Assembly: GCA_021826795.1 (NCBI GenBank)
Contig: JAKAYM010000122.1
Coordinates: 1 to 5,530 of the forward strand
Reading direction: 5' to 3'
Source: Thermoplasmata archaeon
Lineage (GTDB): Archaea > Thermoplasmatota > Thermoplasmata > Thermoplasmatales > Thermoplasmataceae
Length of the DNA: 5,530 nt
Below, one piece after another: positions 1-5,530 of this stretch. Under the pieces are notes generated by a model that searched no databases, was not told the origin of the DNA, and saw only the letters and a program-made list of their open reading frames with translations. Position numbers and translations under genes: made by a program. The first letter of the stretch is position 1. Each line of letters opens with the position of its first letter.

Positions 1-1348
1 TTATTACAGCTATTGCTGAAAGCACTCCGAATACTGCCATGGTGTATCCCAGTCCGATACTGTCATCCATAACAGGGAAAAGTTCTATGATTGCAAAATT
101 GGATATCCAGTCAACCACTGCAATTAATGAAGCAAATAATCCCCTGTACTGCGTGGGAAAATATTCACCCTGCAGCAACCATCCCGTGCCCCCCACTGCA
201 AATGCAAAGAATATGATGAATCCTGCAAATCCAATTAGAAGCCCTACAGCAATATGGTCAAGGAAAAGAACAGTACTGATGAAATCAAACAATGCCATGC
301 CTCCGTATCCTATGAGGGCTAGATGCCTTCTTCCGTAGGAATCAATAAGCCTGAAACCTATAAGTGTTGCAAGCACATTGATAATCGCAAGTATTGATGA
401 TGCCTCTATTCCAAATACTGCATTGGATAGATAAGATCCTCCTGTAGATCCGAATATATGAAGATCTGCTATCACCACCGGACCGTAATAGAATGGTACA
501 TTTATACCGGTTATCTGCTGGAACATCATGAATAATCCGACTATCACGAATGCCCTTTTTATTCCCGGTGTTGCTTTCATCTTTGTTTCTAACCTGGCAA
601 GCACACCGTGTGTTTCCTTCAACTGACTGTCGGTTGCCGTTATATTGAATCTCTTCAAGGATGCTTTAGCCTTATCATATTTTTCATGCAGTATCAGCCA
701 TCTGGGTGATTCCGGCATGTAGAACCTGAAAACAAGCCCTATAAGAGACGGGATTGCTGCAACCCCAAGAAGTACTCTCCAGTCTACCGCATATGCAAGT
801 TGAGGTGCAACAAAGAATACTACCATACCCACAAGATATGCTCCCAGTATACCCTATGTAATCATCCACTGCTGCATAAGTGAAAGATGCCTCCTCCGAT
901 TTTTCGGTGCATATTCAACAATGTATGCTGTGGCTATTGCGGAATCTGCCCCTACAGCCAGTCCGATAAAAGTCCTGGATACAAGAAGCATTACGAGATC
1001 AACGGAAAACGCAGATAATAACGCACCGATGGTATAAATAGCTGCATCGGTTATCAGTAGAAATTTTCTTCCGTATTTATCTGTCAGGGCTGCAGCAATA
1101 AGTGCACCTACAGCAGCACCTAAAGATGCCCCTGCTATGAGATACCCGTATACAAATGGGGCTGATATTGCAAGATTCTTCGCAAACGGGATAAATCCCA
1201 GGTCAGTTCCTATGTTAGAGGTATCATATCCGAACAAAAAACCTCCTATCGTAGCAAGGATAGTGACGGCCCAGTAAAATTTTGTGGTCATCTTGCCATT
1301 CATCTGACTCAAAATTGGATCGCTGTCAATGTTATTTTGGCTCTCCAT
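1..1348 (-). pseudogene. Sugar-porter MFS transporter, interrupted by an in-frame TAG and cut by the window edge
   Basis: Proton-coupled or facilitative sugar (or other small solute) uptake at the cytoplasmic membrane is the expected role. The frame opens at ATG 1348-1346, gives 164 residues, meets TAG at 854-856, then continues in the same frame to position 1: 449 codons visible against a usual 450-500. Family motifs lie on both sides of the stop. Before it are GGFLFGYDT (35-43, TM1), TDKYGRK (89-95, motif A), RTFIGLAVG (125-133) and [10 protein letters not shown] (144-153). After it are MPESPRWL (211-218), FQQITGIN (276-283, TM7), DSYGRR (336-341) and GEYFPTQYRG (394-403). The stop falls at residue 165 in the conserved IT-x-GIL stretch at the start of TM5, so one point change (for example TGG, TTG or TAT/TAC to TAG) would explain it. 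The hydrophilic loop 219-264 matches the central loop of the family. Sugar-porter assignment is confident; substrate is unknown. Whether the gene is dead, read through or miscalled by sequencing cannot be told here. Confidence 0.85.
854..856 (-). other. In-frame amber (TAG) codon in the transporter
   Basis: Read on the minus strand, the codons run ATG ATT ACA TAG GGT ATA CTG GGA, that is MIT-stop-GILG, with the same frame coding on both sides. No frameshift is needed, and the family motif Q-x-x-IT-x-GIL continues across it. The four complete genes in the window end in TAA (three times) or TGA (once), so TAG is not used as a terminator elsewhere here; that sample is too small to carry weight. 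Confidence 0.9.
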
Positions 1349-1365
1349 AAAGATCCATTTTTTCT

Positions 1366-1382
1366 GGATATTTAGAGATATC
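1366..1382 (-). promoter_or_regulatory. Candidate TATA element of the sugar-porter gene
   Basis: On the minus strand the stretch reads GATATCTCTAAATATCC. Its TAAATAT core is centred about 23-25 nt before ATG 1348, which fits a leaderless archaeal transcript, and no Shine-Dalgarno sequence precedes the start. It is also an inverted repeat, GATAT-N6-ATATC (1367-1371 and 1378-1382), which could be an operator over the TATA box or chance in AT-rich DNA. Confidence 0.4.
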
Positions 1383-1533
1383 GTTTTATTTGATTATATT
1401 CCTGAAACTTATGGTGGTATCAAATGGAGAATCCACTCGATATAAATATTAATTATTATATAAAAATTTCTACTGGGAACATTTATATAATCGGATTTAT
1501 GCAAGGATACAGAAAAAAAATTATCCATGCAAA

Positions 1534-1542
1534 GTTATATGT
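1534..1542 (+). promoter_or_regulatory. TATA element deciding the DUF996 gene start
   Basis: The sequence GTTATATGT is centred about 27 nt before ATG 1565. This is the spacing expected between an archaeal TATA box and the first base of a leaderless mRNA. It favours 1565 as the start. A second TATA-like run (ATTATATT, 1393-1400) lies 27 nt before the alternative upstream ATG at 1424, so the promoter argument alone does not settle the matter. Confidence 0.45.
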
Positions 1543-1564
1543 ATTCTATTTAAGTTCACCCATT

Positions 1565-2203
1565 ATGTATAGACAGCACATACCGCAACTTGAATCCGCC
1601 AAAACATATGGTATTCTGGGCGTAATTTTACAGTTTATAGGTGTAGCCGGCGATATATTCCTCCATGGTTTTGGATTTATTATCAGCATAGTAGGATTAA
1701 TTTTGCTCTTACTTGCCATAAAATCTATATCAGATTATTACAGTAATCAAAGACCATTCCGGTATATTTTATACAGCATTATTTCTGCAATAGTCTTTGG
1801 AATAATCAGCGCGCTGGCCATAATACTTATTCTGGTCCCTGTGATATTCAGTCTCAGCACCACTCCAGGACCTAGAAGTGCCTCCTCCACATTGTTAAGT
1901 AACATAGGCTTTATTTTCATAATCATGCTGATTTTACTGCTTGGAATTCTTCTTCCCATAATATTCGAATATCTTGCGTATAATGAAATATGGAATTTAA
2001 CAGGAATAGATGATTTCCATACAGCAGGGCTTTTGCTTCTCATCGGCATTATATTAACTGTAATTATTATAGGCATATTCCTGATAATAGCCGGAATCAT
2101 AATACTGATAATAGGATTTAGTAAGCTTCCTGATTATGCAAAGCCAGTTATAATAGACCAGCCATCCGGTTCTGAATTTGATACAGGTTTTAACCAGTTT
2201 TAA
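1565..2203 (+). CDS. DUF996-like small polytopic membrane protein
   Basis: This is a 212-residue integral membrane protein of unknown function. After a short polar N-terminus, about five hydrophobic segments lie at roughly 14-30, 35-54, 68-97, 112-137 and 154-185, followed by a polar tail to 212. The N-terminal pattern ESAKTYGILG, then a glycine-rich TM2 leading into IKSISDYYSNQ, resembles the archaeal DUF996 family as I remember it: an SAKT-G-IG start, then a K-x-I-[SA]-D-Y-Y motif after TM2. No catalytic residues or signal peptide are evident. The frame opens further upstream at ATG 1424, adding 47 residues. I prefer 1565 because the family begins only a few residues before the SAKT motif, because of the TATA box 27 nt upstream, and because the extra stretch looks like translated AT-rich spacer. 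It is divergent from the sugar porter and 74 nt before the zinc-finger gene, with a T-rich terminator between, so it is probably monocistronic. Confidence 0.75.
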   Translation: MYRQHIPQLESAKTYGILGVILQFIGVAGDIFLHGFGFIISIVGLILLLLAIKSISDYYSNQRPFRYILYSIISAIVFGIISALAIILILVPVIFSLSTTPGPRSASSTLLSNIGFIFIIMLILLLGILLPIIFEYLAYNEIWNLTGIDDFHTAGLLLLIGIILTVIIIGIFLIIAGIIILIIGFSKLPDYAKPVIIDQPSGSEFDTGFNQF

Positions 2204-2235
2204 ACAATTTTTATGACTTTTATAGTCTATTTTTA
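2204..2235 (+). terminator. Oligo-T terminator after the DUF996-like gene
   Basis: Directly after the TAA stop come three T-runs (2208-2212, 2218-2221 and 2230-2234) within about 30 nt. Runs of T without a strong hairpin are the usual archaeal intrinsic terminator. A weak GACT/AGTC inverted repeat lies between the second and third runs. Confidence 0.5.
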
Positions 2236-2242
2236 TCCAGTT

Positions 2243-2252
2243 CATAAATATT
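2243..2252 (+). promoter_or_regulatory. Candidate TATA element of the zinc-finger gene
   Basis: CATAAATATT is centred about 30 nt before ATG 2278, slightly further than for the other genes, giving an mRNA with at most a few untranslated bases. The whole spacer is very AT-rich, so other positions cannot be excluded. No Shine-Dalgarno sequence is seen. Confidence 0.4.
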
Positions 2253-2277
2253 ATTATTAATAAAATATTAAGTTATT

Positions 2278-3171
2278 ATGGCATCCTGCCCGGTATGTAA
2301 TGAAAAATTTGAGTCCGGAGATTATTACACCATGGCTATTCACTTTATGAACCTTGAAAAAAGTGGCGACAAATATCATGTACAGTGGATTAACAAAAAC
2401 ATTTCAAAACAGGACTTAAATATAATGCAGTTTACCTCTGCTATAGAGAGTTTCTATAATATGGGAAATGGGGGAATAAAAGAATGGATTATTAATAAGG
2501 TTATTAAACAATTTCTTGGAGAGGTTCCACATCCTTTTGTATTGAAAATGCAGAGTTACAGCAAACCCTTGATGATGGGCTATGCAGTTGAACATTATTC
2601 CTTTCTGAAACAATGGGTCAAATCATGTTCAATCATAGTATCAAAAACGGATATTGATGAGGTGCAAAGATATGAAATTGAAAATATTTTATCTAAATAT
2701 TTCGGTATAGGACGAAAGAAACCGTATATTGAACTTTTACTTCAAATGGGAGAAGATTTGGAAATCGATAGAAAGAGAGTATTCAACATAGAACCCATGG
2801 ATTGCACAAAGTTTGCCATATCACGCTGGAGGGACATAGCAAATAGATTCAACTGGATAGCAATCATGGCGGCAATGCATTCACTGGAACTGATCGCCAA
2901 CGGTAAATTGACTGAATACGGTGCAAAGTATTATTATTTCAATCCTGAAATGCTGAATTCACCATCGATCCCTGACAGTGTAAAAAGATTTCTTGGTGAC
3001 CATTTAAGAAGAGATGACTCCCGTTCCTTCAGAGCACTGGACATAATGGCAAAATACTGTCATGATTATAATATCGAAGATATTCAGGACGCATATCTTA
3101 TGTCAGCATATGCATTTGACAGATATCTAGAAGCAATACTTGAAAGAGGTAAAATGTTTGAAAGCCAATAA
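2278..3171 (+). CDS. Zinc-finger protein with a TenA/PqqC-like helical domain
   Basis: This is a 297-residue soluble protein. Residues 4-34 hold C4-P-V-C7, H22 and H34 (CxxC-x14-H-x11-H), a likely zinc site, followed by HVQWINKNIS (34-43), which resembles the H-V-x-W-L-N-R stretch of archaeal zinc-finger proteins. From about 65 the protein is helical and its order matches the heme-oxygenase-like fold of TenA, PqqC and diiron HDO enzymes. HPF (85-87) and GYAVEHYSFLKQWV (101-114) correspond to the first helices. LLLQMGEDLEIDRKRV (153-168) corresponds to the alpha-helix and loop commonly ending in a Gly-Leu turn. AAMHSLELIANG (198-209) would carry the mid-protein Glu (E204), and DHLRRDDSRS (241-250) corresponds to the H-x3-D-x2-H motif. 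In that last motif the final His is Arg249, so a full diiron site seems unlikely. Family members act in thiamine salvage, PQQ formation or oxidative chemistry, but no substrate can be named. The fold call is from pattern memory. ATG 2278 is the first in-frame start and has a TATA-like element upstream. Confidence 0.65.
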   Translation: MASCPVCNEKFESGDYYTMAIHFMNLEKSGDKYHVQWINKNISKQDLNIMQFTSAIESFYNMGNGGIKEWIINKVIKQFLGEVPHPFVLKMQSYSKPLMMGYAVEHYSFLKQWVKSCSIIVSKTDIDEVQRYEIENILSKYFGIGRKKPYIELLLQMGEDLEIDRKRVFNIEPMDCTKFAISRWRDIANRFNWIAIMAAMHSLELIANGKLTEYGAKYYYFNPEMLNSPSIPDSVKRFLGDHLRRDDSRSFRALDIMAKYCHDYNIEDIQDAYLMSAYAFDRYLEAILERGKMFESQ

Positions 3172-3490
3172 TGAGAATGAATTCAGATTATACAATGCTG
3201 ATAAGTGGAAGTATTATAGAAAGACCTGGAACAAAAAAAATATTCTGTTTATATTTTATGGCAATAGTTATAAGACCCAGAGGTAACGGATAAAAGAATA
3301 TCAAGTGAACCTGAATCGTGGAAGACATTTCAGGATGCAATAGTCATTTAATGGATATCCAGCATGAGATTTCCATGCTTATCAATATAATGGAAAACGT
3401 ATATTTCAGTATTATTTTGATATTTTTTGTGTTCCTGCTATCGGAGAAATCAAATACATATATTTATATTCCATTTTTTATAATGAATAC
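3172..3490. other. Intergenic region, no convincing gene
   Basis: About 320 nt separate the zinc-finger gene from the next supported start. A 40-codon ORF (3171-3293, plus) starts with an ATG overlapping the preceding TAA stop, but its product (MRMNSDYTMLISGS...) is unrecognised. Two small inverted repeats occur: CCTGAA/TTCAGG (3310-3315, 3329-3334, 13-nt loop) and AGCATG/CATGCT (3361-3366, 3374-3379, 7-nt loop). A TATA-like run lies at 3247-3258 (GTTTATATTTTA). An AT-rich open frame from ATG 3318 runs through the promoter of the next gene and overlaps its coding region, so I do not accept it. No tRNA, known RNA or mobile-element end is visible. Confidence 0.6.
3457..3472 (+). promoter_or_regulatory. 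TATA element of the 136-residue orphan gene
   Basis: CATATATTTATATTCC is centred about 27 nt before ATG 3491. It is one of the best TATA boxes in the window and at the ideal distance for a leaderless transcript. It supports 3491 as both the transcription and translation start and argues against the overlapping frame from 3318. Confidence 0.6.
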
Positions 3491-3901
3491 ATGGCTGGTA
3501 ATATTAGCTCATTTGAAGCGGAAGTCAAAACAAATTATGGTAAACTTGATATGGATTTTCCCCGGGGAAGCATTAAAATACTGGATAATTCAATAGTAGG
3601 AATACTGATAAAAAATGCGAAAAAGTCAAAAAGCGTTCAGTATAAATCAGGAGACAACGTGTATACAGCAACGTTCAGTACCTATACAAAACTGGATAAG
3701 GATGGAATGGTCGGAGTTTACTCAGATGTGCCGGATGATGCAAATATAAGGGAAATTACATTTATTGTAACAGGATTTCATGCAAAATGGGATACAGAAG
3801 TTACATTTACAAAGGAATATATGCCTGTAACACCAGACAGGGAATTAAAGCATCTCATAAATTTCCAGAGAGCAATTCTATTAACAGGACTTCTAAATTA
3901 A
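3491..3901 (+). CDS. Small soluble orphan protein, unknown function
   Basis: This is a 136-residue protein I do not recognise. It has no signal peptide, no transmembrane segment and no cysteine. Residues 1-110 alternate short hydrophobic and polar stretches (GSIKILDNSIVGILIKNAKK at 26-45, NVYTATFSTYTKL at 56-68, REITFIVTGFHAKWDTEVTF at 87-106), typical of a beta-rich fold. Residues 116-135 (DRELKHLINFQRAILLTGLL) form a probable C-terminal amphipathic helix. The balanced charge and normal codon use, together with the TATA box 27 nt upstream, support real coding; the alternative overlapping frame is far more biased. It ends 43 nt before the convergent exporter gene, with an A6T5 tract between them. 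It has no operon partner, so context gives no function. It could be a lineage-restricted protein of the Thermoplasmatales. Confidence 0.7.
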   Translation: MAGNISSFEAEVKTNYGKLDMDFPRGSIKILDNSIVGILIKNAKKSKSVQYKSGDNVYTATFSTYTKLDKDGMVGVYSDVPDDANIREITFIVTGFHAKWDTEVTFTKEYMPVTPDRELKHLINFQRAILLTGLLN

Positions 3902-3918
3902 AAAATTTTTAATTTTGT
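3899..3918. terminator. Bidirectional A/T-tract terminator between convergent genes
   Basis: TAAAAAATTTTTAATTTTGT overlaps the stop of the orphan gene. The plus strand has T5 and T4 runs; the minus strand reads the A6 as T6, about 40 nt past the TGA stop (3945-3947) of the exporter. The A6T5 core is nearly self-complementary and could serve both convergent transcripts. Confidence 0.5.
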
Positions 3919-3944
3919 CCATAATTATTATAAATTCTACGCCT

Positions 3945-5159
3945 TCAGAATAATTCAGGATTTTCCTTTTCTATTTTTTCCATGGATGAGGTGAATCCAT
4001 TCATTATTTTACTCACGGTCAGTGATATGAATAATGTTATTACTCCTATCGCAGCAAGTATGAACGGAAAGTAAACAAATAATGATAGATAACCGAACAC
4101 AAAGGCCATAACTGGAGAAGAGCTTACTGAGAACATACTTGTAACCGAGTTAAACTTACCTGTTATGCTGCTGGGTATTGAATTTATTACCATAGTTTCT
4201 ATGTAAATATTGATAAAAGCAAGAATTAATCCAAGAGCAAATGAAAGAAAACCATCAATAACAGGAATTCTATTGAATGCTATCAAGATAATAGCAACTC
4301 CTGTGAATAGAATGTCCACTCCAATAAGCTTTTTACTCTTCTGGTAACGCTTGAATAAGGGATGCATGGAAAGTATACCACCAACGAGCATGCCTGCTGG
4401 AAATCCGGCTATGAAAAATGTGTAATAAATAGAGCTTGCATGCATTATTTCATAAATCAATCCGGAGGAAAAAACATCAAGAGCCACAAACATACCGTTC
4501 AGTATTACTGTTAGCGTCAGAAATGGCAGTATACTTTTTACAATTTTAAATGTGCTTTTAAATCCGTTTTTAACGATACTGCGATGGGATACCATGATTG
4601 TATTTGGAACGAATATAATAGCCAAGGCAATTACCGATATTCCTATAAGCAGGATATAAACATCCACGTAATTCATGAATATGAGTATTCCACCTGCAAT
4701 AATTCCTGCAAGTGTGGAAAGTCCAGATGAAAGCTGGTCTACTGATTGTGCATTTGACATGTGTTCCGGAGGTATAATTTCCTTTTCCAGTGCGCGGAAA
4801 TCGTCGGATATTACCCATACAAACATGGATGAAAGGAAATCTACTGCATATATTATTAAAAGGCCATGTCCCTGTATCATCAATGAGTAGCTGATAATCA
4901 TCAATAAATTAATTACTATATATATAAAATGCCTGTTATATTTATCAATTATTGCCCCTTCTGGAATTGCGATTATAAGATACCCGAGTAAGGAAAATCC
5001 GGGAATCAGACTGACAAGGAAAACAGAATGGTAATTTGCAATAATTTCCCACATGAAATAAATATAATATGCGGTATTGCTAAATCTGGCTATATTCCTT
5101 GAAATCAGATACCTGATAAAGGCACTTTTATTATGTTTGTAAAGATCTGAAGGTAACAT
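3945..5159 (-). CDS. MFS exporter-like transporter (MFS_3/EntS-MefA type)
   Basis: This is a 404-residue, 12-TM secondary transporter, the usual length for small drug or siderophore exporters. The N-terminus LYKHNKSAFIRYLISRNIARF (6-26) resembles the start of EntS/MefA-like proteins. Motif A is PEGAIIDKYNRH (66-77) between TM2 and TM3. The loop after TM4 reads FRALEKEIIPPEHMSNAQS (121-139), matching the family pattern L-x3-[IV]-P-x-E-x-[LM]-x-x-A-x-[SA]. SIPSSITGKFNSV (327-339) matches the vP-x3-[GR]-[RK] loop after TM10. The central loop is about 188-210 and the C-terminal tail (386-404) is charged and cytosolic. The role is likely proton-driven export of a toxic or hydrophobic compound; the substrate is unknown. 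The frame extends to a TTG at 5168, but I choose ATG 5159 because a TATA element lies about 26 nt before it. It is divergent from a winged-helix regulator 50 nt away, which probably controls it. Confidence 0.85.
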   Translation of the reverse strand: MLPSDLYKHNKSAFIRYLISRNIARFSNTAYYIYFMWEIIANYHSVFLVSLIPGFSLLGYLIIAIPEGAIIDKYNRHFIYIVINLLMIISYSLMIQGHGLLIIYAVDFLSSMFVWVISDDFRALEKEIIPPEHMSNAQSVDQLSSGLSTLAGIIAGGILIFMNYVDVYILLIGISVIALAIIFVPNTIMVSHRSIVKNGFKSTFKIVKSILPFLTLTVILNGMFVALDVFSSGLIYEIMHASSIYYTFFIAGFPAGMLVGGILSMHPLFKRYQKSKKLIGVDILFTGVAIILIAFNRIPVIDGFLSFALGLILAFINIYIETMVINSIPSSITGKFNSVTSMFSVSSSPVMAFVFGYLSLFVYFPFILAAIGVITLFISLTVSKIMNGFTSSMEKIEKENPELF

Positions 5160-5171
5160 ATAAATCAAACT

Positions 5172-5181
5172 TATACGTATA
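5172..5181. promoter_or_regulatory. 10-bp palindrome, possible operator on the exporter side
   Basis: TATACGTATA is a perfect palindrome located 13-22 nt before the exporter ATG, between the TATA element and the presumed leaderless start site. A repressor bound here would block the exporter. Chance occurrence in AT-rich DNA is possible, although the central CG makes it less trivial. Confidence 0.35.
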
Positions 5182-5190
5182 TTTATATCT
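5178..5190. promoter_or_regulatory. Shared symmetric TATA element of the divergent pair
   Basis: GTATATTTATATC reads as a TATA box on both strands (TTTATAT on plus, ATATAAATATAC on minus). Its centre, about 5184, is some 25-26 nt from both ATG 5159 (minus) and ATG 5210 (plus). One TBP site could thus support leaderless transcription in both directions. Confidence 0.55.
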
Positions 5191-5193
5191 TAT

Positions 5194-5207
5194 ATATAAA
5201 TTTATAT
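5194..5207. promoter_or_regulatory. 14-bp palindrome before the regulator start
   Basis: ATATAAATTTATAT is a perfect 14-bp palindrome ending two bases before ATG 5210. It would overlap the transcription start of a leaderless regulator mRNA, a typical place for an autoregulatory site of a dimeric winged-helix protein. Being pure A/T, it may be chance or an extra TATA-like sequence. Confidence 0.35.
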
Positions 5208-5209
5208 TC

Positions 5210-5530
5210 ATGGATGAGAAATACACGGATATACTGAATGTTTTAAGGAATCAAACAAAAATGAAAATTGTCACTCTGCTTATAAATTACAAGAAGATGA
5301 CGGTTACAGGTATGGCGAAATACATAAAAACCACAAGATCAAATCTGTATCAGATCATGACGGAACTGGTATCCTCTGGCATTGTCAATGAACCGGAGAT
5401 AAAGCCTAAGAAAAATTATGTTGAGAAATATTACAGCCTAAATAAGGATTATTTTGCCTTTCAAGATGAAAAGATAGACAATGAAATAAAAGGTCTTCCT
5501 GATACAGAATTCAGGGAAACCTTGGCATCA
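5210..5530 (+). CDS. Winged-helix (ArsR-like) transcriptional regulator, N-terminal part
   Basis: The frame from ATG 5210 is open to the window end: 107 codons, no stop, so the C-terminus is missing. Residues 1-30 form a helical N-terminus with LRNQTKMKIVTLLINYKKM, typical of the first helix of ArsR/HTH_20-type domains. TVTGMAKYIK (31-40) and TTRSNLYQIMTELVSSGIV (41-59) are the helix-turn-helix, the latter carrying the recognition helix. EPEIKPKKNYVEKYYSLN (61-78) is a basic wing ending in the common [YF]-Y-x-[LV] strand. It is expected to bind DNA as a dimer in the cytosol; any ligand domain would lie past the edge. It is divergent from an exporter-like MFS gene and shares its promoter, so it most likely regulates that gene and itself. 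TrmB- or PadR-like classification cannot be excluded without the C-terminal half. Confidence 0.85.
   Translation, partial: MDEKYTDILNVLRNQTKMKIVTLLINYKKMTVTGMAKYIKTTRSNLYQIMTELVSSGIVNEPEIKPKKNYVEKYYSLNKDYFAFQDEKIDNEIKGLPDTEFRETLAS

Noticed and set aside
39..338. 99-codon plus-strand ORF
   Set aside because: It lies opposite the conserved 3' part of the sugar-porter frame, which carries clear family motifs; it is a shadow frame.
854..856. Pyrrolysine insertion at the in-frame TAG
   Set aside because: Pyrrolysine is known mainly from methylamine methyltransferases of methanogens and a few bacteria. The site is a membrane helix of a sugar porter, and no pyl genes or insertion signals are visible. 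A nonsense mutation or sequencing error is simpler.
684..869. Short minus-strand ORF spanning the TAG, as evidence of a frameshift
   Set aside because: Transporter motifs continue in the original frame directly after the TAG, so no frame change is needed, and this frame gives a Cys/Ser/Gly-rich nonsense product.
1747..2100. 117-codon minus-strand ORF
   Set aside because: It is antisense to the DUF996-like membrane protein, whose hydrophobic pattern and motif are convincing; Ile/Met-rich shadow.
3318..3596. 92-codon plus-strand ORF with a hydrophobic middle
   Set aside because: It overlaps the better supported gene at 3491 in another frame, runs through that gene's TATA box, and its Ile/Phe/Met-rich composition is what AT-rich DNA gives by chance.
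4570..4890. ORFs on both strands inside the right-hand MFS gene
   Set aside because: Both lie within the coding region of the exporter, which has intact family motifs and 12 membrane segments in its own frame.
5160..5168. TTG start at 5168 for the exporter
   Set aside because: It adds only three residues, uses a rarer start codon, and is closer to the TATA element than the spacing seen elsewhere; ATG 5159 fits better.
1..5530. CRISPR arrays, insertion sequences, tRNA genes, att sites
   Set aside because: No regularly spaced repeats, no transposase-like frame, no terminal inverted repeats and no tRNA-like cloverleaf were seen on either strand.

Overview
The window reads as chromosome of an acidophilic, wall-less archaeon of the Thermoplasmatales (Ferroplasma, Acidiplasma, Picrophilus or Cuniculiplasma type). 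The basis is moderately low GC, strong use of ATA, AGA and AGG codons, and an archaeal zinc-finger protein. In addition, nearly every gene has an AT-rich TATA-like element about 24-30 nt before its start codon and no Shine-Dalgarno sequence, the pattern of leaderless archaeal transcripts. The genus is an inference; no rRNA or other marker gene is present. No mobile element, CRISPR array, tRNA or rRNA was found.

Layout. Positions 1-1348 (minus) hold most of a sugar-porter-type major facilitator superfamily (MFS) transporter. Its reading frame is interrupted once, by an in-frame TAG at 854-856, and its C-terminus lies beyond the left edge. Divergent from it, 1565-2203 (plus) encodes a small polytopic membrane protein resembling DUF996. 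Next, 2278-3171 (plus) encodes a protein with an N-terminal CxxC...H...H zinc-binding motif fused to an all-helical domain that resembles the TenA/PqqC (heme-oxygenase-like) fold. A gap of about 320 nt follows, with only a doubtful 40-codon ORF and two weak hairpins. Then 3491-3901 (plus) encodes a 136-residue soluble orphan. It converges on a complete 404-residue MFS exporter-like gene at 3945-5159 (minus), with an A6T5 tract between the two stops. At the right edge a winged-helix regulator starts at 5210 (plus) and runs off the window.

The clearest functional unit is the divergent regulator-exporter pair at the right end. The two ATGs face away from each other across 50 nt, and one symmetric TATA element sits almost exactly midway, flanked by a 10-bp and a 14-bp palindrome. 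This suggests a regulator that controls itself and a neighbouring efflux pump. The three plus-strand genes in the middle each have their own TATA-like element and look like separate transcription units.

Most worth a second look are the lone amber codon in an otherwise intact transporter frame, the zinc-finger/TenA-PqqC-like fusion with apparently altered metal-ligand positions, and the shared bidirectional promoter.
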